DNA of 64,000 nt from CAWKKW01 sp963850345 (GCA_963850345.1 CAWKKW010000006.1:186001-250000); one strand, 5' to 3'. Positions 18,620-28,494 are shown, counted from the stretch's first letter. The notes: a model not told the origin generated them from the sequence alone. A program made the numbers and translations.

Positions 18620-19078
18620 ATGGAAGTCATTTTGAAAGAAGATGTAAACAACCTCGGCCATCGCGGCGACGTGGTGAAGGTGGCCGAAGGCTATGGCCGC
18701 AACTTCCTGTTGCCGAAGAAGCTCGCCATGGAAGCCACAGCTGCCAATAAGGCGGTCATCACGCAGATGAAGTCCTCTGCAGTGCGCCGCTCGGCTAAAG
18801 AGAAGACCGAGGCCGAGAGCCTGCTGGCCCTGCTCGATGCCGTCACCCTCACCTTTGAACGCCGGGTCGGCGAGAACGAACACCTGTTTGGCTCCGTCAC
18901 TTCCAGCGACATCGCTCAGCAGCTCGAATCGAAAGGCTTCAATATCGACCGCCGCAAGATCCAGCTGGAAGAGCCGCTGAAGTCTCTCGGAGACTTCCTC
19001 ATCCCAGTAAAGCTGCACCGCGAAGTCACGGCTCATGTGAAGGTCGTGGTTCAGCCGGAAGCGGAATCCGGAAAATAA
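18620..19078 (+). CDS. rplI: 50S ribosomal protein L9
   Basis: 152 residues: the N-terminal RNA-binding domain MEVILKEDVNNLGHRGDVVKV with GYGRNFLLPKKLA, a long connecting helix (50-80), and the C-terminal domain (VTSSDIAQQLESKGFNIDRRKI). Start ATG 18620 with GGGAG 8 bases upstream. It closes the S6-S18-L9 cluster and is followed by a very strong hairpin. Confidence 0.96.
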   Translation: MEVILKEDVNNLGHRGDVVKVAEGYGRNFLLPKKLAMEATAANKAVITQMKSSAVRRSAKEKTEAESLLALLDAVTLTFERRVGENEHLFGSVTSSDIAQQLESKGFNIDRRKIQLEEPLKSLGDFLIPVKLHREVTAHVKVVVQPEAESGK

Positions 19079-19089
19079 CTTCGCAGAAA

Positions 19090-19130
19090 GCCACGGCGAC
19101 GGTCCATTTCAGACCGTCGCCGTGGCACTT
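19090..19130. terminator. 15-bp perfect hairpin between convergent genes
   Basis: GCCACGGCGACGGTC at 19090-19104 pairs perfectly with 19112-19126 around a 7-base loop, followed by ACTTTCT. On the minus strand the stem is followed by CTTTCTG. Likely a bidirectional terminator for L9 and the phosphodiesterase gene. Confidence 0.8.
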
Positions 19131-19161
19131 TCTGCTCTGAGCTCTAAAGTCTCCGCGAGCG

Positions 19162-19914
19162 CTAACGTCCTTCTTTCAACCGCGCTGCCAGTCGGTCCGG
19201 CAATCCCGCCCGCAAGATCCGCTCCTGTGCCGCACGCACGTCATACGGCACCCGGCAGAAGCTCACCGTCATCTGCTCATCGTCGTAGATAGCGAACGCT
19301 GCCCGCCAGTCGTGGTCTCGCGGCTGTCCCACCGATCCTGGATTGATCAGGTACCGCGCGCTCGAACGCAACTGGATCTCGTATTCCTCCGCGCCATTCC
19401 TTCCCACATAGTGTGGGCTCAGCTTGAACAGCGACTCCCCATCGGTTGCGAATCCGCCCTGCAGATGCGTATGCCCGAAAAAATTGATCCGTGTGCGGAT
19501 CTCGTGCAGTGGGCCCCAGGCATCGCGCAGCGACAGGACGTATTCATCCTCATCCACGACCGAGCCGTGCATGCAGCTGACCTGCGGGCCGTCTGGCATC
19601 ACCGGACCCTGCGCCAGGTGCTGCAGCCAGTCAATGTGCTCTTCGCTTAGAACTACCTGTGTCCACTTGGCCGCCCGGCTGGCGATCGGGTTGAAGTCTT
19701 CAAGAGAGATTAGCCCGCTACACGCGCGATCATGATTGCCGCGCACAAATACCTGCCCAAGCCCGCGAGCTCGATCAATCACCTCGTTAGGATTCGCACC
19801 ATACCCCACAATATCCCCAAGGTTCCAGACCATATCCCAGGCCGGTGCTGCCGCGAGCACGGCGTCCAGGGCATCAAGGTTCGCGTGAATGTCGGAGAGA
19901 ATGAGAGCGCGCAT
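19162..19914 (-). CDS. Metallophosphoesterase (YfcE/MJ0936-like)
   Basis: 250 residues. Calcineurin-like dinuclear-metal motifs: D8-x-H10 in LILSDIHANLDAL, GDIVGYG (about 33-39), G-N-H-D near 60, and FFGHTHLQGGF. The blocks between them (NPNEVIDRARGLG, INPGSVGQPRD) are those of the bacterial YfcE-type family, which hydrolyses phosphodiesters or, in related proteins, diadenosine tetraphosphate. Cytosolic, monocistronic, convergent with L9. Confidence 0.9.
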   Translation of the reverse strand: MRALILSDIHANLDALDAVLAAAPAWDMVWNLGDIVGYGANPNEVIDRARGLGQVFVRGNHDRACSGLISLEDFNPIASRAAKWTQVVLSEEHIDWLQHLAQGPVMPDGPQVSCMHGSVVDEDEYVLSLRDAWGPLHEIRTRINFFGHTHLQGGFATDGESLFKLSPHYVGRNGAEEYEIQLRSSARYLINPGSVGQPRDHDWRAAFAIYDDEQMTVSFCRVPYDVRAAQERILRAGLPDRLAARLKEGR

Positions 19915-20073
19915 CGGGAGACAACAGATCCATAGTCCAATCTATCCGCAATGCGCGAGGATTCCAAGCCACCCGCCCGCTTCAACCCGGATCCAGATCC
20001 CTTCCAGGTGAGATCTGCGCGTGGGCCTCTGCTCAGAGTTTCGCCGGATCAACCTTCATTGAATTGACGCGAC

Positions 20074-20997
20074 CTAGCGCCGCACCCAGTGGTCTTCGCC
20101 AGCCTCGACCAGCTCTCCCCCGGCGATCTCGGCTGTGCCGCCGAGCGTGGCCAGTGGCCGGTCCAGTGGTGTGTCGAGCGACGGAGCCGCTCCCAATAGG
20201 CTGCGGGTATAGGCATGCAGCGGATTGCGAAAGATCTGCTGCCTCGATCCCTGCTCCAGGAAAACTCCGTGCCGCATCACCGCGACCTTGTCCGCTACCT
20301 GCGAGACGACCGCCAGGTCATGCGAGATAAACAGCATCGATAGACCGAACTGCCGGCGCAACTCCGCCAGCAACTCCAGAATTTGCGCCTGCACCGTGAC
20401 ATCCAGCGCCGTCGTCGGCTCATCGGCGATCAACAATCGCGGCCGATTCGCTACAGCCATCGCAATCAGAATCCGCTGCCGCTGCCCCCCCGAAAACTGG
20501 TGGGGATAGTCGCTGAACCTGCGCGCCGGCTCAGGCAACGCAACCGCTTCCATAGCCTCGAGAACATCTGCCCGCACCTGTCTCCGCGTTCGCTCTGGGT
20601 GATGGATGCGGACCGCCTCGCCTATCTGCTCGCCCACTGTCATTACCGGATTCAGCGCAGTCATCGGTTCCTGGAAGATCATGGCGATCTGCCGTCCGCG
20701 ATACTGCCGCATCTCCTCTGACCCAAGTCGCAGCAGGTCTTTTCCGTCGAAGAGGATGCGTCCGTCGACCTGCGCGGCAGGATCCAGCAGGCGCAGGATA
20801 GCGAGCGAGGTCACCGATTTGCCGGAACCCGATTCGCCCACCAGCCCCAGAACTTCGCCCGGCGCTATCGACAGACTCACGTCGGTGACTACGGGACGCG
20901 TCGTCTGACGCGATCCAAACCAGATCGACAGATGCTCAATCTCTAGAATCTTCGGCTGTTGTTCGTCAGGCAGACCCACGCGCTCATCGTATCGCAT
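20074..20997 (-). CDS. Opp/Dpp-type ABC transporter ATP-binding protein, solitary
   Basis: 307 residues from ATG 20997. Upstream in-frame starts exist (21018, 21123) but run into the divergent hrpB start. Walker A G-E-S-G-S-G-K-S (54-61), IFQEPMTALNPVMTVGEQIGE, signature FSGGQRQRILIAMA, Walker B LLIADEPTTALDVTVQ, and the C-terminal oligopeptide-transporter block HAYTRSLLGAAP place it with DppD/OppD. No permease, binding-protein or second ATPase gene lies nearby, so its partners must be encoded elsewhere or it is a relic. Confidence 0.9.
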   Translation of the reverse strand: MRYDERVGLPDEQQPKILEIEHLSIWFGSRQTTRPVVTDVSLSIAPGEVLGLVGESGSGKSVTSLAILRLLDPAAQVDGRILFDGKDLLRLGSEEMRQYRGRQIAMIFQEPMTALNPVMTVGEQIGEAVRIHHPERTRRQVRADVLEAMEAVALPEPARRFSDYPHQFSGGQRQRILIAMAVANRPRLLIADEPTTALDVTVQAQILELLAELRRQFGLSMLFISHDLAVVSQVADKVAVMRHGVFLEQGSRQQIFRNPLHAYTRSLLGAAPSLDTPLDRPLATLGGTAEIAGGELVEAGEDHWVRR

Positions 20998-21104
20998 CCG
21001 TGTGCCACAGCAATGCATGAGTGCTCGCAATTGCTCTTGCGCCCTGCGGCATCGACGCTGCCAGGCTTGCCTCCACATTGACGACGCACCTTCCCCATGA
21101 TCCG

Positions 21105-23423
21105 ATGACAGCAGTGCCGCCAATTTCCAGCCTTCCCATCGACGCCCTCCTGTCCCAGATCGTCGATTCTCTGTCGCGCCACCCCAATCTGGTCATTGAA
21201 GCTGCGCCGGGCGCAGGCAAGACCACCCGCGTTCCACCCGCGCTTTTGAACGTAGTGCGAGGCGAAGTGATCGTTCTCGAACCGCGCCGCATCGCTGCAC
21301 GACTGGCCGCGCGGCGCGTTGCGTTGGAACTCGGAGAGCGCGTCGGCGACACCGTGGGCTATCAAGTCCGGTTCGAAGAGATAGCGGGCCCGCGCACACG
21401 CCTGCGATTTGTCACAGAAGGAATTCTTACCCGCCGTCTGCTCACCGACCCGCTGCTTCGAGGTGTCGACGCGGTCGTCCTCGACGAATTTCATGAGCGC
21501 CACCTCGACAGCGATCTGGCCATCGCCTTACTGAAGCACCTGCAGCAAAGCCGTCCCGAACTTCGCATCGTGGTCATGTCGGCCACGCTCGAAGCGAATC
21601 CCGTGGCAAAGTATCTCGGCGAATGCCCGATCCTGCGATCCGAGGGAAGGCTCTTCGAATTAGCCGTTCGCCACCTCCCGTACTCGCCCCACCCACTTGA
21701 GATCCAGGTGAGGAGCGCGCTCGAGTTGCTCCTCGCTGAGAAACACGCTGGCGACATCCTCGCCTTCCTCCCCGGGGCCGCGGAGATCCGCCGCGCTCAA
21801 CGGGAATGCCAACCTGTCGCCCGCCTCGCCGATCTTCTCCTGCTGCCGCTCCATGGTGACCTCTCCCCGGCCGAACAGGATCGCGCCATCACGCCTGCCG
21901 CGCAACGCAAACTCATTCTGGCCACGAACGTCGCCGAAAGCTCCATCACTGTCGAAGGTGTCACCGCCGTGATCGACAGCGGTCTGGCACGGGTTGCCAC
22001 CTATTCGCCCTGGACGGGCCTGCCTACGCTTGAAGTAGCGCGCATCAGTAAAGCCTCTGCCCGGCAGCGCGCCGGGCGAGCCGGACGCACTGGGCCCGGC
22101 ACGGTTCTCCGCCTCTATCCACTCGAGGATTACTCGCGCCGTCCGGACTACGACACACCCGAGTTTCTGCGCAGCGACTTGTCCCAGCTCTGCCTTGCCC
22201 TGCGAGCCATGCAGGTGACCGATCTCGATTGGCTGGACGCACCGCCTCCCGCCGCCCTTCACCATGCGGAATCGTTGCTGGACCGGCTCGGCGCGATGGG
22301 CGAAATGTCACAGAGACTGGCACGATACCCGCTGCCTCCCCGCCTCTCGCGCATCCTGGTCGAAGCCATGGAGCGCGGAGTCGGCGAAGACGGCTGCATC
22401 GCTGCCGCGCTGCTCGCGTCTGGATCACGGACGGAATCAACCGACCTGCTCGCCGCCATGGATCAACCACGCGACGCTCGCCAACAACAGCAGGTCGAAC
22501 AACTTCGCCGCATCGCCCGGCCTCCCCGACAGACGCAGCACGACGACGAAGCCCTGTTGCTGTCTCTGCTCGCCGGGTTTCCCGATCGCGTGGGCCGCAT
22601 CCGCAGCGGCAACCAGGTGTTGCTCTCGATCGGGGCTTCCGCAGAACTGGCCGGGCATCCGCCGCAGTATCCGTTCCTGATTGCCGTCGATGCGGAAGAC
22701 CGTCGCGACAAGCCACTCCCGTTGATACGAATGACTGCCCGCATCGAGCCCGAATGGCTCCTCGACCTCTTCCCGGACCATGTTCGCGAGACGACCGCGG
22801 TGGAGTGGAATCGGACCGCTGAACGGGTTGAAACCATCCATGCTTTGCGGTACGACGATTTGGTCATTGAGGAATCACGTGGCGCCCCGACCGAAGCCAC
22901 AGCGGAACTGCTCGCCCGTAAAGCAATCGAAGCTGGTCTGGAACGCTTCGTCGATCCGGAGGCACTCAACGATTTATTAGCGCGAGCCGAGTTCGCCGGA
23001 CTTACGCCACCCGACCCGGAACAACTTCTTCGCGAACTCGCGGGTGGCCTGCAAAGCTTTGCCGAACTGAAGACCGCCGCAGCGAACTTCTTGCCCTTGC
23101 TGGAGCAACAACTCGACTCGCGTGTCCTCAACGAATTCGCCCCGCCGCGCCTTCGCCTGCAAGGTGGACGGCAAACCAAGGTTCACTATGAACGCGGCAA
23201 GACGCCCTGGATCGCCTCACGCCTGCAGGACTTCTTCGGCATGCGCGAAACGCCGCGCATCGGACGCGATCGCGTCCCGGTCGTCGTCCACCTGCTCGCG
23301 CCGAATAAGCGAGCCGTGCAGACGACCACCGACCTTGCCGGCTTTTGGGAACGGCTGTATCCGCAGGTACGCCGCGAACTCATGCGCCGTTATCCAAAGC
23401 ACGCCTGGCCCGAGCGCCCCTAA
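21105..23423 (+). CDS. hrpB: ATP-dependent helicase HrpB (DEAH box)
   Basis: 772 residues from ATG 21105 (MTAVPP); upstream in-frame starts overlap the divergent ABC gene. Helicase motifs: I A-A-P-G-A-G-K-T (33-40), Ia VLEPRRIAAR, II D-E-F-H (127-130), III VVMSATLEA, and in the second RecA lobe VIDSGLARVATYSPWTGLPTL and RQRAGRAGRTGPG. The HrpB-specific C-terminal domain ends PVVVHLLAPNKRAVQTTTDL. The role of HrpB in most bacteria is unclear (RNA or DNA helicase). No obvious Shine-Dalgarno site. Confidence 0.95.
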   Translation: MTAVPPISSLPIDALLSQIVDSLSRHPNLVIEAAPGAGKTTRVPPALLNVVRGEVIVLEPRRIAARLAARRVALELGERVGDTVGYQVRFEEIAGPRTRLRFVTEGILTRRLLTDPLLRGVDAVVLDEFHERHLDSDLAIALLKHLQQSRPELRIVVMSATLEANPVAKYLGECPILRSEGRLFELAVRHLPYSPHPLEIQVRSALELLLAEKHAGDILAFLPGAAEIRRAQRECQPVARLADLLLLPLHGDLSPAEQDRAITPAAQRKLILATNVAESSITVEGVTAVIDSGLARVATYSPWTGLPTLEVARISKASARQRAGRAGRTGPGTVLRLYPLEDYSRRPDYDTPEFLRSDLSQLCLALRAMQVTDLDWLDAPPPAALHHAESLLDRLGAMGEMSQRLARYPLPPRLSRILVEAMERGVGEDGCIAAALLASGSRTESTDLLAAMDQPRDARQQQQVEQLRRIARPPRQTQHDDEALLLSLLAGFPDRVGRIRSGNQVLLSIGASAELAGHPPQYPFLIAVDAEDRRDKPLPLIRMTARIEPEWLLDLFPDHVRETTAVEWNRTAERVETIHALRYDDLVIEESRGAPTEATAELLARKAIEAGLERFVDPEALNDLLARAEFAGLTPPDPEQLLRELAGGLQSFAELKTAAANFLPLLEQQLDSRVLNEFAPPRLRLQGGRQTKVHYERGKTPWIASRLQDFFGMRETPRIGRDRVPVVVHLLAPNKRAVQTTTDLAGFWERLYPQVRRELMRRYPKHAWPERP

Positions 23424-23502
23424 TCGCGGTTGCGGAATCGCAAGCGTCTGGCGCTCCATCACTTTTGCGGTTCATGTCATCGGGACATTCACGCCCAAAC
23501 GA

Positions 23503-23530
23503 AAGAGCCGGTCTCTCGACCGGCTCTTCT
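23503..23530. terminator. Hairpin between hrpB and the convergent phospholipase gene
   Basis: AAGAGCCGGTC (23503-23513) pairs with GACCGGCTCTT (23518-23528) around the loop TCTC. Short T runs on both sides; probably bidirectional. Confidence 0.75.
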
Positions 23531-23550
23531 CAGTTCAAGCAGTGCGCGAG

Positions 23551-25656
23551 TTACCCACCGATGGCCGGATCGCTGATGCTGTCTCTTCCGTTCTCCACAT
23601 GGCCCGCAAGGTGTTGCTTGAAGGTTGAATCCGAAGGAGATTCGATGACCAGATCGTACCAGCCAGACGTCGACCTGAGAGAGAAGTACTCCTCGAGATC
23701 GTCATCCTCCTCCACGACTCGGGTGATTGTCTGGTTCGTGTAGACATCGAGAATCGTCACTTCAATCTCTCTGTCGTGGTGGTTCTTGATTGCGAGTTTC
23801 AGGCCGTGGCGCTCCGACTCGTAACTCGTTCTGATATGAATATCGGCTTTGCCTTTACCCGCGACACTGCCCTTGAACTGCCGAAAGAAACCGTTCGGAC
23901 CGTACACAGAAAGATCGTACGTAGTCTGTCCGCCGGTCGTCACGGCCCACGTATCGGACAGCGACGCGTGCGCGCCTACGGTGTAGGTCCAGGGTCCGGT
24001 GCCAGTGTTCGCGGAGCGTACCTGGAAGACCGCGGCTACATCCCCGGAGTTTGCGAAGTGAATGCGGAAGCTGCCGGCCTCGAAGCTCGCGTGTCCGCTA
24101 GCATTCAGTTCGTACGGCAGCGCGCGAGCCGGGCGTGTGCCCTTCTCCTGCACTGGCATGACCTGATCCGTCGGCGGCACGGGAACGTAGCTGGGATGTC
24201 TCGCATTGTCGGTCGGCTTATAAGTAACAGTGCTCGGCAGAGAGACCGGCCGGCTGTTGGGTGTGGCGAAATTGAATGCCGAAGTGAGATCTCCGGCAAC
24301 GGCGCGGCGCCAGGGCGTGATGTTCTTTTCGATGATGCCCGGGTGAGTCGACCCGAAGCGCTGCTCGATAAAACGAATGAGCGATGTGTGATCGAACACC
24401 TGCGAATTCACGTATCCGCCCTTGCTCCAAGGCGAGATGACGATCATCGGCACGCGCACACCAAGCCCGATCGGTCCCGGAAGATAGTCTGAGTAGTACA
24501 CATTTTTAGTAAAAATTTCGTTCGTGGTGTCTACCGTCGACAAGCCTTGGGCGCGCGACACTGGAGGCGTGGGCGGCACCATGTGATCGAAAAATCCATC
24601 GTTCTCGTCGTAGTTGACGAAGAAGACAGTCTTGCTCCAGACCTCGGGATTGGAAGTGAGCGCGTCGAGAACCTGAGAGATGTACCACGCGCCGTAATTC
24701 GCGGGCCAGTTGGCGTGCTCAGTGTAAGCCTCTGGCGCGACAATCCACGATACCTGCGGCAGCATATTGTTCTTTACATCGCTGCGAAGGATGTCGAACA
24801 GTTTTTCACCCTCGAGATCTCCACCTGATGCTGCCAGGTTAGTGCCGGTCCTTGCCCTCTCGGCCAGCGGCGAACCAGCCGGCGCATTCTGATATTGGTG
24901 AAAGTAGAGTAGGGAATTGTCGCCATAGTTGCCGATGTAAGGATCGCTGCCCCAGCCCCAGTAGTCTGCTGCGTCGAGTCCAGCGCCGACGTCCTGGTAG
25001 ATCTTCCACGAGACGCCCGCATTCTGTAACAGTTCCGGATACGTCGACCAGTCATAGCCCAACTCGGAGTTGTCGAGCACCGGGCCGCCACCCTGTCCAT
25101 CGTTCCCCACCCACCCGGTCCACATGTGGTAGCGGTTGGGATCAGTTGGGCCGAGCAGAGAGCAGTGGTACGCATCGCAAACAGTAAACGCGTCTGCCAG
25201 AGCATAGTGGAACGGAATGTCGTCGCGCGTGAGATGAACCATAGACGTGGTGCTCTTATTCGGAACCCACTGGTCATAGTTCCCGTTGTTCCATGCGCCG
25301 TGCGTGCTGTTCCAGTCGTGCGGCGTGCCTTCTTCAAACTGCAAACCGAGGTTCGATGCGGGCGGATGGAACGGCAGAACGTAGTCCGAGCCATTCGGCT
25401 GGTACCAGACCGGTTTCCCGTTGGGAAGAACGATGGAGCGAGGATCGCCGAAGCCCCTGACTCCGCGCATGCTGCCGAAGTAGTGATCGAAGGATCGGTT
25501 TTCCTGCATCAGGATCACGATGTGTTCGACATCCTTGATGGTGCCGGTCCGATGGTTCGCGGGAATCTCAAGCGCGCGGCTGATGCTGGAGGGGATTGCT
25601 GCGGCGAGTGCGCCAGTGCTCAGCAGTTGAAGGAAGGTTCGGCGATCCGTTGACAT
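23551..25656 (-). CDS. Phosphocholine-specific phospholipase C (Tat-exported)
   Basis: 701 residues from ATG 25656. The N-terminus S-T-D-R-R-T-F-L-Q-L-L is a twin-arginine signal, with cleavage likely near residue 28. The catalytic domain of the phosphoesterase family PF04185 starts at VEHIVILMQENRSFDHYFG (43-61), with Glu52-Asn53 in the metal-binding motif, and continues through NYDENDGFFDHM and GLGVRVPMIVISPWS. Two C-terminal DUF756 (PLipase_C_C) beta domains run from about 500 to 690. The enzyme cleaves phosphatidylcholine or related phospholipids to diacylglycerol and phosphocholine outside the cytoplasm; acid-phosphatase AcpA-type enzymes share the fold. In-frame sequence upstream of 25656 is not coding-like. 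Confidence 0.9.
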   Translation of the reverse strand: MSTDRRTFLQLLSTGALAAAIPSSISRALEIPANHRTGTIKDVEHIVILMQENRSFDHYFGSMRGVRGFGDPRSIVLPNGKPVWYQPNGSDYVLPFHPPASNLGLQFEEGTPHDWNSTHGAWNNGNYDQWVPNKSTTSMVHLTRDDIPFHYALADAFTVCDAYHCSLLGPTDPNRYHMWTGWVGNDGQGGGPVLDNSELGYDWSTYPELLQNAGVSWKIYQDVGAGLDAADYWGWGSDPYIGNYGDNSLLYFHQYQNAPAGSPLAERARTGTNLAASGGDLEGEKLFDILRSDVKNNMLPQVSWIVAPEAYTEHANWPANYGAWYISQVLDALTSNPEVWSKTVFFVNYDENDGFFDHMVPPTPPVSRAQGLSTVDTTNEIFTKNVYYSDYLPGPIGLGVRVPMIVISPWSKGGYVNSQVFDHTSLIRFIEQRFGSTHPGIIEKNITPWRRAVAGDLTSAFNFATPNSRPVSLPSTVTYKPTDNARHPSYVPVPPTDQVMPVQEKGTRPARALPYELNASGHASFEAGSFRIHFANSGDVAAVFQVRSANTGTGPWTYTVGAHASLSDTWAVTTGGQTTYDLSVYGPNGFFRQFKGSVAGKGKADIHIRTSYESERHGLKLAIKNHHDREIEVTILDVYTNQTITRVVEEDDDLEEYFSLRSTSGWYDLVIESPSDSTFKQHLAGHVENGRDSISDPAIGG

Positions 25657-26379
25657 GGGGTAGGGTGCCTCGCTGGTCTTTTTTCTGGTTCGATCAGCGA
25701 CACTATCAGCCGGTTGTTTCGGTCTCGTGAGAGGAGTGTTGCAGCAGGTTGAACATGAGGGGTTTGCAAATAGCAGATTCGGCCGCTGCCGCACCTGGAA
25801 CCTCAGGGCTTCCTTCCGTCATTCCTGCAACAACGGCCGAGCTCCAACACCTGCTACACTCCTTCAGATCAAGTTGCCCAAGCTGACTGGGCTCCGTCGC
25901 CGTGATGGCCTGTTGAGAAGAAAGATCTCAGCGTTCTGGATTGAACTCTGTACCGTGGCATGAGAAGTGGGGTATGATCCTGTCGCTCAGAAGAACGAGC
26001 GATGTCGGTCAAGTTTCCTCACGGACCGCGAAGTCCAGGATCAGACCCCGGTCCCGTAGGACGTGCCGCTCACGGCCAGATGTTTCCGGAGAGTGCGCCT
26101 TGAAGATATATCTCGCAGAATCCCCGCTTGGCTTCAGGTTAGGGACTGCCAATTCGGTGGAAGTTATTCCGTCGCTATCACGCGCCGATCCCTACGGCTG
26201 TCCGCCTCATCGTTCGAGCTACGGCGTCAGTCAGGCGCAATCAAGATTGAAACCGGCAGAGTTACAGAAGAGACTTCGGGCCCGGGCGCGGTTTACGACC
26301 ACCCAGTCGTGAGCATGCATCGTCGTGAACTGAGGCAGGCTACTGATACTCGGGTCGCAAATACCCTGAGGAGAAAATC
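25657..26379. other. Intergenic region, 723 bases, no gene supported
   Basis: Several short open frames cross this stretch, but none has coding-like composition or a recognisable domain. It holds the promoters for the phospholipase (minus) and the propeller protein (plus). I see no repeat or structured RNA that I can defend. Confidence 0.5.
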
Positions 26380-27984
26380 ATGAAACGTGCGTTACGAATG
26401 ATCTGTTTTGTCATTCTGTCGTTGATAAGTTTCATCACCTACGAGCATGCATTGGCTCAGGACACTCCGCAAGAAGAACAGGCAGAGGCGTGGACGTCCT
26501 GGGGCGGAGGTGCTGGAAATACTCACAATGCGTCTCAGGAACATTGGTTAACACCCCAGAATGTCGGCACTCTCAAGCCCAAGTGGATCTACACCACCCG
26601 CGGTGACGTAAGCGCGACACCCACCGTAGAAGGAGACGCGGTCTACGTGGTCGATTGGGGTGGCTATGTCTACCGCATCAACGCAGCGAATGGCAAGACG
26701 GTCTGGAGCAGGAAGGTGTCGGACTACACGGGCAATCCCGCGTCATTCTCGAGAACCTCGCCTGCCATCGGCCCAGACAGAATTGTGATCGGCGATCAAG
26801 GGGGAGCAATCGAACTCGCCATCAACAAAGCTAATGGAAATCTGCTATGGAAGACGATTGTCGATCCACTACCGGCAGCTTTCATTACCAACTCTCCTGT
26901 CATTGTCGGGAGCCATGTATATATCGGCGTCTCGTCTGACGAAGAGGGGATGGCGGCCCATAACAAGAGTTATGTGCTGAAATTTCGCGGCAGTATCCAG
27001 TCATTGAATCTGCAAACCGGGGCCATCGAATGGAAGACGTACGTGGTTCCGACTGGCTACACTGGAGGTGCGGTCTGGGGCAGCAACTTTGTCATCGATC
27101 TGAAGAGGAACGCGCTCTACGCGGGTATCGGGAATAACTACTCGGTGCCTGCCTCTGTGACTTCATGCCTGGGCACCGCGACGACGGTGGCGCAGCAACT
27201 TGCCTGCTTAAGTCCGCAGGACTACATCGATGGCATATTGGCGCTGAACCTGACCAATGGATCCGTCAAATGGTCGCATCGCTTTCAGGGTTCAGATACC
27301 TGGACCGTCTCCTGCATCGATCATCCAAGTACAGGCATCCCGTGTCCCGATCATCCCGGACCTGACTACGACTTCGGCGCCGGTACAAACCTGATGACCG
27401 TGACCATCAATGGCAAGGCCACTGACATACTCGGTGCAGGCCAGAAGAGCGGCTACTACTGGGCTGTCAATCCAGATAATGGCAGGTTCCTTTGGGGCAC
27501 GAAGGTCGGGCCCGGCGGACTTACCGGTGGCGTGGAATGGGGAACAGCCACCGATAACAAGCGTATCTATGTTCCGATTACGAACTACTACAACACCACC
27601 TTCAAACTGCAACCTACGGGCGTAAGTTGGAATGGCGGCGCCTGGTCGGCTCTCGACCCCGCCACCGGGAAAATTCTCTGGCAGACCAAGGCTACCGGAC
27701 AAAATCCGTTGAACACCGCCCTGCCCGCCCGGGCCCTGGCTCCGATCTCGACGGCGAACGGAGTGGTTTTCGGCGGATCCATGTCGGGAGATTTTGTAGC
27801 GATGGATGCGGCCACCGGAAAGATTCTATGGAAGTACAACAGCGGTGGGTCGGTGAACTGCGCACCGTCCATTGTCGATGCCACCGTTTACTGGGGCTCT
27901 GGGTATACGAATGATAAAGCTGGGACGGGAAATAAGAAGCTGTTCGCCTTTCAAATTCCTGCCAAAAATCCGAACGACGAATAG
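26380..27984 (+). CDS. Secreted PQQ-type beta-propeller protein (quinoprotein-like)
   Basis: 534 residues with a signal peptide (1-27, HALAQD). Repeated blades of the form (A)-x-x-N/T-G-K-x-x-W (NAANGKTVWSRK, NKANGNLLWKT, NLQTGAIEWKT, NLTNGSVKWSH, NPDNGRFLWGT, DPATGKILWQT, DAATGKILWKY) show seven to eight PQQ-repeat tryptophan-docking motifs. It resembles polyvinyl-alcohol dehydrogenase and other PQQ alcohol dehydrogenases, but I do not see a vicinal Cys-Cys or a cytochrome CxxCH motif. Enzyme or binding protein remains open. Strong GAGGAG site before the ATG. Confidence 0.85.
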   Translation: MKRALRMICFVILSLISFITYEHALAQDTPQEEQAEAWTSWGGGAGNTHNASQEHWLTPQNVGTLKPKWIYTTRGDVSATPTVEGDAVYVVDWGGYVYRINAANGKTVWSRKVSDYTGNPASFSRTSPAIGPDRIVIGDQGGAIELAINKANGNLLWKTIVDPLPAAFITNSPVIVGSHVYIGVSSDEEGMAAHNKSYVLKFRGSIQSLNLQTGAIEWKTYVVPTGYTGGAVWGSNFVIDLKRNALYAGIGNNYSVPASVTSCLGTATTVAQQLACLSPQDYIDGILALNLTNGSVKWSHRFQGSDTWTVSCIDHPSTGIPCPDHPGPDYDFGAGTNLMTVTINGKATDILGAGQKSGYYWAVNPDNGRFLWGTKVGPGGLTGGVEWGTATDNKRIYVPITNYYNTTFKLQPTGVSWNGGAWSALDPATGKILWQTKATGQNPLNTALPARALAPISTANGVVFGGSMSGDFVAMDAATGKILWKYNSGGSVNCAPSIVDATVYWGSGYTNDKAGTGNKKLFAFQIPAKNPNDE

Positions 27985-28100
27985 TCAGCGGAACTTCGCC
28001 CAGGATGCGGCCGGTCGAGGAATCGGTTCTCGTAGCTTGGAATCACGATGTGCTCGGACCCGCTGAGTTTCCCTGTGCGTTGCTTCGCGACCAGAATAGG

Positions 28101-28129
28101 CGCTCCCCGCTGCGTGCAGGCGGGGAGCG
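28101..28129. terminator. 10-bp perfect GC-rich hairpin between convergent genes
   Basis: CGCTCCCCGC at 28101-28110 pairs with GCGGGGAGCG at 28120-28129 around a 9-base loop, between the propeller gene (plus) and the metallothionein gene (minus). No long T run, so termination efficiency is uncertain. Confidence 0.6.
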
Positions 28130-28135
28130 TATCCC

Positions 28136-28291
28136 CTAAGCCTTGATCTGATCGCCGCTGCAGCCTGGATGGCCGCAATCGCACGCCAGTTCTGCCACGT
28201 CCTTGTGGTCTTCGCACTGCTTGCTGCAATATTTCTTATCCGTCACAACGCAGGTACATGATGAGTGGGCGCATTTCTTTGCATCTGCCAT
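28136..28291 (-). CDS. Bacterial metallothionein (SmtA-like)
   Basis: 51 residues with eight Cys (7, 12, 14, 22, 26, 37, 39, 44) and His at 9, 29 and 41. The pattern C-x4-C-x-C-x7-C-x3-C-x10-C-x-C-x4-C, with YCS near the centre and CGHPGC near the end, is that of the SmtA/BmtA zinc or cadmium metallothioneins. Start ATG 28291 with GAGGA 7 bases upstream; the frame remains open upstream without coding character. Cytosolic metal sequestration. No smtB-type regulator gene adjoins it. Confidence 0.87.
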   Translation of the reverse strand: MADAKKCAHSSCTCVVTDKKYCSKQCEDHKDVAELACDCGHPGCSGDQIKA

Positions 28292-28494
28292 ACGAGCATC
28301 CTCATTCTTCCAGGTGAATTCGCCATCAGGCGCTACCCGGTGAGATGCCTCGTGGCTCGTTGCTGGACATCTGTTTGCTGAACAGTCAGAGACAGCCCCG
28401 GACAAGTCTGAGCAAGGAAGGGAACTGCCCGGGAGGACCATCCCGGGTTCCTCGCGATCAAGCTGTGTAGCAGCGACCATCAGACAACTAGACG

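Noticed and set aside
25941..26383. Two overlapping open frames of 106 and 123 residues between the phospholipase and propeller genes
   Set aside because: Arg/Ser-rich translations, no ribosome-binding sites and no domain; they look like chance open frames in GC-rich DNA.
28292..28480. N-terminal extension of the metallothionein frame
   Set aside because: The preceding 63 codons have no family resemblance, and a good ribosome-binding site precedes the ATG at 28291.
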